Source of the DNA: Myripristis murdjan
Lineage: Eukaryota; Chordata; Actinopteri; Holocentriformes; Holocentridae
DNA length: 64,000 nt
Assembly (NCBI RefSeq): GCF_902150065.1
Contig: NC_043980.1
Location: 16,179,417 to 16,243,416 of the forward strand
Reading direction: 5' to 3'
Under the pieces are notes generated by a model. The model was not told the origin of the DNA and did not search any database. It saw nothing but the letters and a program-made list of their open reading frames with translations. Below, piece by piece: positions 59,209 to 64,000 of the stretch; the stretch's first letter is position 1, and each line of letters starts with the position of its first letter. The translations under genes and the position numbers were made by a program.

Positions 59209-60003
59209 GTGAGTCGTGTGTCCTCCGTCGTTACGTTCAGACCCCTGCTAGCTAGCCGCTGTTGGCTAGCCCGGAGCTGCTGCTAGCAGTATTGTCCAGC
59301 ATGCATGGAGAGAGACAATGGGGTCGGTGGGCTCTGGATGGAGCTAATCAGCCCTCATGTGTTTTATGAGAAGATGAGGCGGATGCTCTCGGCGCAAACA
59401 GAATCCGCATTGTGTTACATTGTACTTGCTTGGCGACCCAAGCCATAAATGAAGGATTTCATTTGGACGACAGGGCGCAGTTGCAATATTTCAGTCGAGA
59501 GCAGTGTGAGATTTGCATGCAGAACTTAGTTAATGATTATTACTGACATAATATGTGATTTGCAAATGACTTATCCTTACCGTGTGAGTGAAAACAGCTA
59601 AGCATGGGCAGGGAGACAGAGAGTAGTGTTATACAGTATGGCCATTGATGTGAATCAGTGTGACACAGTCACTTCCTCAGTGACCTGTGTGATCTGTAGT
59701 AAGGAGTGTGCCTCCACTGACTCCAACCATAGCAGCAGCCTGCTCCATGTGTATACCCTGGAGGGCTTAATAGGTTATGCACATCCTGGCTCAACCTTGA
59801 GTCTGTTACTATTACCATCTGTCTGCATGATTTCCTTCACCTTGCTGAAGCCTTCTGCGAGAGCCTGATGAATGTAGAACAAGTGGAGGTAGTGAAGCGT
59901 CATACTGCTCTGTTGCCCTACTTCCTGTGGGTGCTGATGATTTGATTTGACTGTATTTTTGGTTAGTGGATATGTGTGAATTTTCCTTTCCTCCCCTGTA
60001 GAC

Positions 60004-63000
60004 ATGTCAGACGTAGTTCCCCCAGAAGTGAGACCCAAACCAGCTGTCCCTGCCAAGCCCCCTCATGTAGGGGCTCCTTCCCCCTCCAGTCCCTTCCCAC
60101 CCCAGGGACCGACGGCGAGTGGAGGTGCCGCCCCTGCTGCTCCTCCCAGTGGCATTCCGGTTCTCATTGGGGGTCATGGCCCAAGCCACAGTGGGAGTCA
60201 CGCTCTGGGTCACGGTGCGGGCCATAGCGGGGGTCATGCTGTACCACATGCCGGGGGACATGGTCACAGCGGCTCCCATGGGTCCAGTGGTGGATCCACA
60301 CTGCTGGGCTACATTGGTATCGACACCATCATTGAGCAGATGAGAAAGAAAACCATGAAGACTGGCTTTGACTTCAATATCATGGTAGTGGGTGAGTCAA
60401 AGTCGATTTTTTTCTGTGGGATGGGTCAAAAAACAGTAACATGTATTTATGCAGGTAGACTCATGAAGAGTCTTTTTTCAAGACAGACCTGCTTACAAGA
60501 AAAAAAATTAATAACTGCATGCAGGCACAGATCATTCACAGGTTGCCATTTAGCATCAATCAAGCATATATAAATAAAAACCAATTAGTGCAACTGCAAG
60601 AACAAATAAAACATCTAATAAAATAGTAAAAGTATAAAAGTCACATGGGGGAAAACTGTTCCTTAAACATTTATAAAATCAGAAATGAACTGCTTAAAAT
60701 CTTTTAAAGTAAGCAGCAAATCTAGTTTATTGATTCTTTTAGATTTATATAGCAAATAAAAATTAAACCTTGTCTTGCCAAGTTCAATCTTAGCATTGAA
60801 CCACCCCACTTCTCGATATAAAACGGAATTGTGAGTTTGAAAATGATCATCTGTACTGGCATGGGACCTGACTCTTAACCTGGCTGGTCAATGGCTTGGT
60901 TATGAGAGGAGCCATCAGAATTTAAGACTAATGTCATCAGCATAAATGGATATTAGGCTACATTGCTGTGTTGGAAGAACTATGTTATCTGCGTAAAGAA
61001 TGAAGTGGGAACAACGGAAGCTCGAGTCCAGCTTGAAAAGTACTCAGAGAGCCAGCTAAGAGAGAGAGCATCCAAACCAACTGAGCACAGTTTATTCAAT
61101 CAATGACAAGAAGAGTGGCTTTCAAGTACACTTGAAAAAGACATGTGCACCACTCTTATCTTTTGTTTCTTAGTTTGGTCAGTTTTACTCTCCACTCCCT
61201 CCTTCACACATGCCCACTTTCTCTCTGCCTCTGTCTCCCTTTCCCTCCCACTTGCTTCCTTCCTCTTTCATGCTTTGTTCACTGTGTCCATGACTCCCTT
61301 CTTCTTCCCTCCTCCTCTCGGTTGCAGGTCACAGCGGGCTGGGAAAATCAACTCTATTGAACACGCTGTTCAAGTCCCAGGTGAGCAGGAGGAGTGCAGG
61401 GTGGGCCCGTGACGAGAAGATCCCCAAGACTGTGGAGATCAAGTCAGTGTCTCACTGTGAGTATATGGAGAGAGAAACCGCTCTCTGGAAGGACAGACAT
61501 TTTTATATAACAGCATGTAATTTAAACAGAGCAGAGAAATTATCTTTGACCGTGATCTTAGATATTCTGCTCAGTCCACTAACATAAGGCCACCTTGATA
61601 ATGTTGCCAATGCAGTTTGGCATTTGTTTTTTTATTTTTTCAGCTGAGACACATACACGTTGGCCAACTGCTGCCTCACCTACAGGCATTTTGTGCAAAA
61701 CGGCTTCCATCATCCACTCACTGGTTATAGCCTGTGGTGCTTTCAAAAGCTTAAAAGAGGTTTATGGGACCACTCAGTTGTTTAATGTCTCTTTTTTGAT
61801 CATAGCCTGTTGTTCCTTCAAACGTTGTAGTGTAATCTTCTAAAAAAAGGGACTCACTTGCTATTTCAAAATTTTACAGCTAATCTTTAAAATCAAATTT
61901 GTTCATTTTAACATTAGTTTCATTCAGGCACATACTCAGTGTCACCTCTGATCTTGTTAGTGGCTAAATCTTGCGCTCAGACAGGTTGCTTTGCTTCAAG
62001 ATTGTGCTCATACACTCATTGATTTTCCAGATGTAAAATCAGTGTGAGAATATTATCAATGCACTAAATGCTTACATTCAATCTAACTAAACCACTGCAT
62101 CAGACCTTCAACCAGAGTATAGGAAGAATTCAGTGAAATCACCTGGTGAAGTCTTTGGTTGGAATGAAACGCTACCAACTCTCAGTCCTCCATGGCACAC
62201 AGATTGAGACTCCTAGTTCAATCAAAATCACAATGTCTATTTTATATCACTTACTTGATTCCAGCTATAAATATCTGATGTTACCTCCTTCATAGTTAAT
62301 GAGGTGCATCTGCTGAGGTGATATGCATTGAAATCTTTAGAGCGACTTCAAATATTCATCTGCATGATCCTGGATAGGGGAGGCATTTATTGTTATCCCA
62401 ACCAACACATATTCCAATAAAAATGCAATCTAACTATTCTAACTATGTGTTTTCATTTTCCATATAAACAATACATATCCCACCTCGTGTCTAAATATGA
62501 CACATCAGTAGATGTGTGTAGCATTCAGGTGAGCAAATTAATGAATCCTGAAGTTAAAAAAAAAATGGATTTCTTAACTTTATTTCTACAACTCCTATAT
62601 AACTAATAGGTAACATGACAGGCCTCAATATAACACATCAGTGGCTACAAGTTATCTAGCCATAGGCCAGTAGAGACTGTTATTTGGCCTATTGGCTCCA
62701 AGTGGACCCCTGGCAGCTTTTATTCAGTGCAAATCTATCAGTCCCAAAGGTCCTGAAATGTGTCCACTTTCAAAACAGAGCATAGGTATTAGCTTGCCAT
62801 ACAGGGCCTGTGGGCTGATTTGTTGATCTGAGCATTTGCTCTTACAAACTGGTGTATCCAAAAATGCTCAGCACATTTCCCTGCTGTTTGACATTCAGGG
62901 CATTTGAGATGGTCCATTATGTCACACATAATGGGTGTCACCTTGCTGGCTAAAAAAGCGATAATTGTCTCAAGTGTCTCATTGAACAGAATGGCACTTA

Positions 63001-64000
63001 TACTTGGTTTAGTCAGCACATTTGTGTGTGGAATGCTGTACATTCCTATATTATGTTCATCATTAATGATGCAGAAACATTCAAATAAGACACGCTGGCT
63101 CTTCTTTGTCAGTTATGTCTCAGTCTCTAATTGCAGACTATCAGCAGGAGCCTTAATTGCTTTAGCCATTTTTAGTCACAGAGCAACCTTACTTGCTCAG
63201 TGGCAGTAAGGTGTACGTGAGGCTGTTTCTGAAATGGGTGTCTTCAGTGGGAGGGGGCTCTTTAGTATGTACCATGCAGCAGTGTGCTGTTTCTTTTCTG
63301 GCATCAGGGACTTGTAGCTGCCCTACAGCAAGGCAGGTCAGGGTGAATTGACAATCCAGATACATGCTTGTGCCAGATTCTGGGTCCAGCTAATCCAACG
63401 GGCCTTGACTTTGACATGTGTACTCTGGGCCCTTGGCCTCTGTTGGCCGACATGATTTAATCCTCAGGGAGAAAATAACAGTCTGCACTACTGGACTTGT
63501 ACAACTCTCCAAAGGGACTCTATTGAGGAGAATTGCCACTCTGTTATTTCAAAATTGCAGTAAATTTGAAAATTGTTTTAAATGTATGCCTGTTCGATCT
63601 AAAGATAATATTATTTCAAGTCATGTTATATTGTAAGTTGCATATGGCATTGATTACCGACCAGTGATCACTGATCATTTCAAATCCGTGTTTTCAGTAG
63701 CTATATGGTCATGTGATGGTTATTTACATATATCCTTGATGATTAACTGCCCTGGGGCAAATTGCAATGATTTTTCAAATCCTTGGATTGAGGTCAGTGG
63801 CCTGTCGCTACAGTTCACATGGCCATTCATGCATAGCCCATGGCTGACCTGACCTGACATCATTATGCCCTTGCCAGCCAGACATTAAACCCAAAGCAAC
63901 TTTTAGTTTATTTTATTTCTGTATTTTCCAGTCATAGAGGAGGGTGGCGTGAAGATGAAGCTGACAGTTGTTGACACTCCAGGCTTTGGGGACCAGATCA
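60004..64000 (+). CDS. septin3: Septin-3 (neuronal septin), 5' part, runs off the window
   Basis: GTP-binding septin of the SEPT3/9/12 group, which polymerises into hetero-oligomeric filaments and in mammals is enriched at presynaptic terminals. Exons seen: 60004-60391, 61328-61456 and 63932 to the window end, in phase. The start MSDVVPPEVRPKPAVPAKPP parallels the second Met of human SEPTIN3. LGYIGIDTIIEQMRKKTMKT and GFDFNIMVV are nearly identical to human. The P-loop is GHSGLGKST (G1), split after its first base by an intron. The G3 motif is DTPGFGDQI at the edge. Between the proline-rich start and LLGYIG lies a Gly/His/Ser-rich insert of about 50 residues absent from human SEPTIN3. Intron 61457-63931 shows no other gene. 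The remaining GTPase and C-terminal parts are outside the window. Confidence 0.95.

Noticed and set aside
62789-63209. Overlapping frames of 84 and 101 codons in the large septin3 intron
   Set aside because: Neither has splice-site support or recognisable motifs, and they are antisense to each other.

Overview
The window is nuclear DNA of a teleost fish, most likely a percomorph. Genes are split by GT-AG introns, intergenic DNA is rich in CA, CT and poly-T tracts, fish-type MITEs are present, and the encoded myoglobin has the 147-residue fish form. All gene models were built by hand from splice sites, reading phase and recalled family sequences. No alignment was run.

Layout, left to right: triobp (+, 1.5-15.2 kb), convergent with smdt1/EMRE (-, 15.9-17.2 kb); luc7l (+, 19.1-25.0 kb); cenpm (+, 26.7-29.5 kb); myoglobin mb (-, 33.5-34.9 kb); serhl (+, 38.5-43.5 kb); a short myoglobin exon relic (-, 44.6 kb); a decayed second serhl (+, 46.9-52.2 kb); the micropeptide gene smim45 (+, 53.9-54.1 kb); an unrecognised long-exon gene (+, 55.6-58.1 kb); and the 5' half of septin3 (+, 60.0 kb to the window edge). 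TRIOBP, SMDT1, CENPM, SERHL2, SMIM45, SEPTIN3 and MB all lie on human 22q12-q13, so this is a conserved neighbourhood. luc7l is the member that does not belong to that human block.

The most interesting structure is at 33-52 kb. An ancestral mb(-)/serhl(+) pair seems to have been duplicated in tandem. In the second unit mb has shrunk to a piece of one exon. serhl has lost its start, its nucleophile-elbow exons and several splice sites. Even so, two stretches of the dead copy remain almost identical to the live one while the rest is strongly diverged, which looks like gene conversion. Mobile DNA decorates both units: a MITE carrying a solo LTR in live serhl, and a 982-bp terminal-inverted-repeat element in the dead copy where exons are missing.

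The genes serve unrelated processes: actin organisation (triobp), mitochondrial calcium uptake (smdt1), 5' splice-site choice (luc7l), kinetochore assembly (cenpm), oxygen storage (mb), a predicted alpha/beta hydrolase (serhl) and septin filaments (septin3). They share a neighbourhood and not a pathway. Apart from the one solo LTR, I see no virus-derived element, CRISPR array, tRNA or rRNA.
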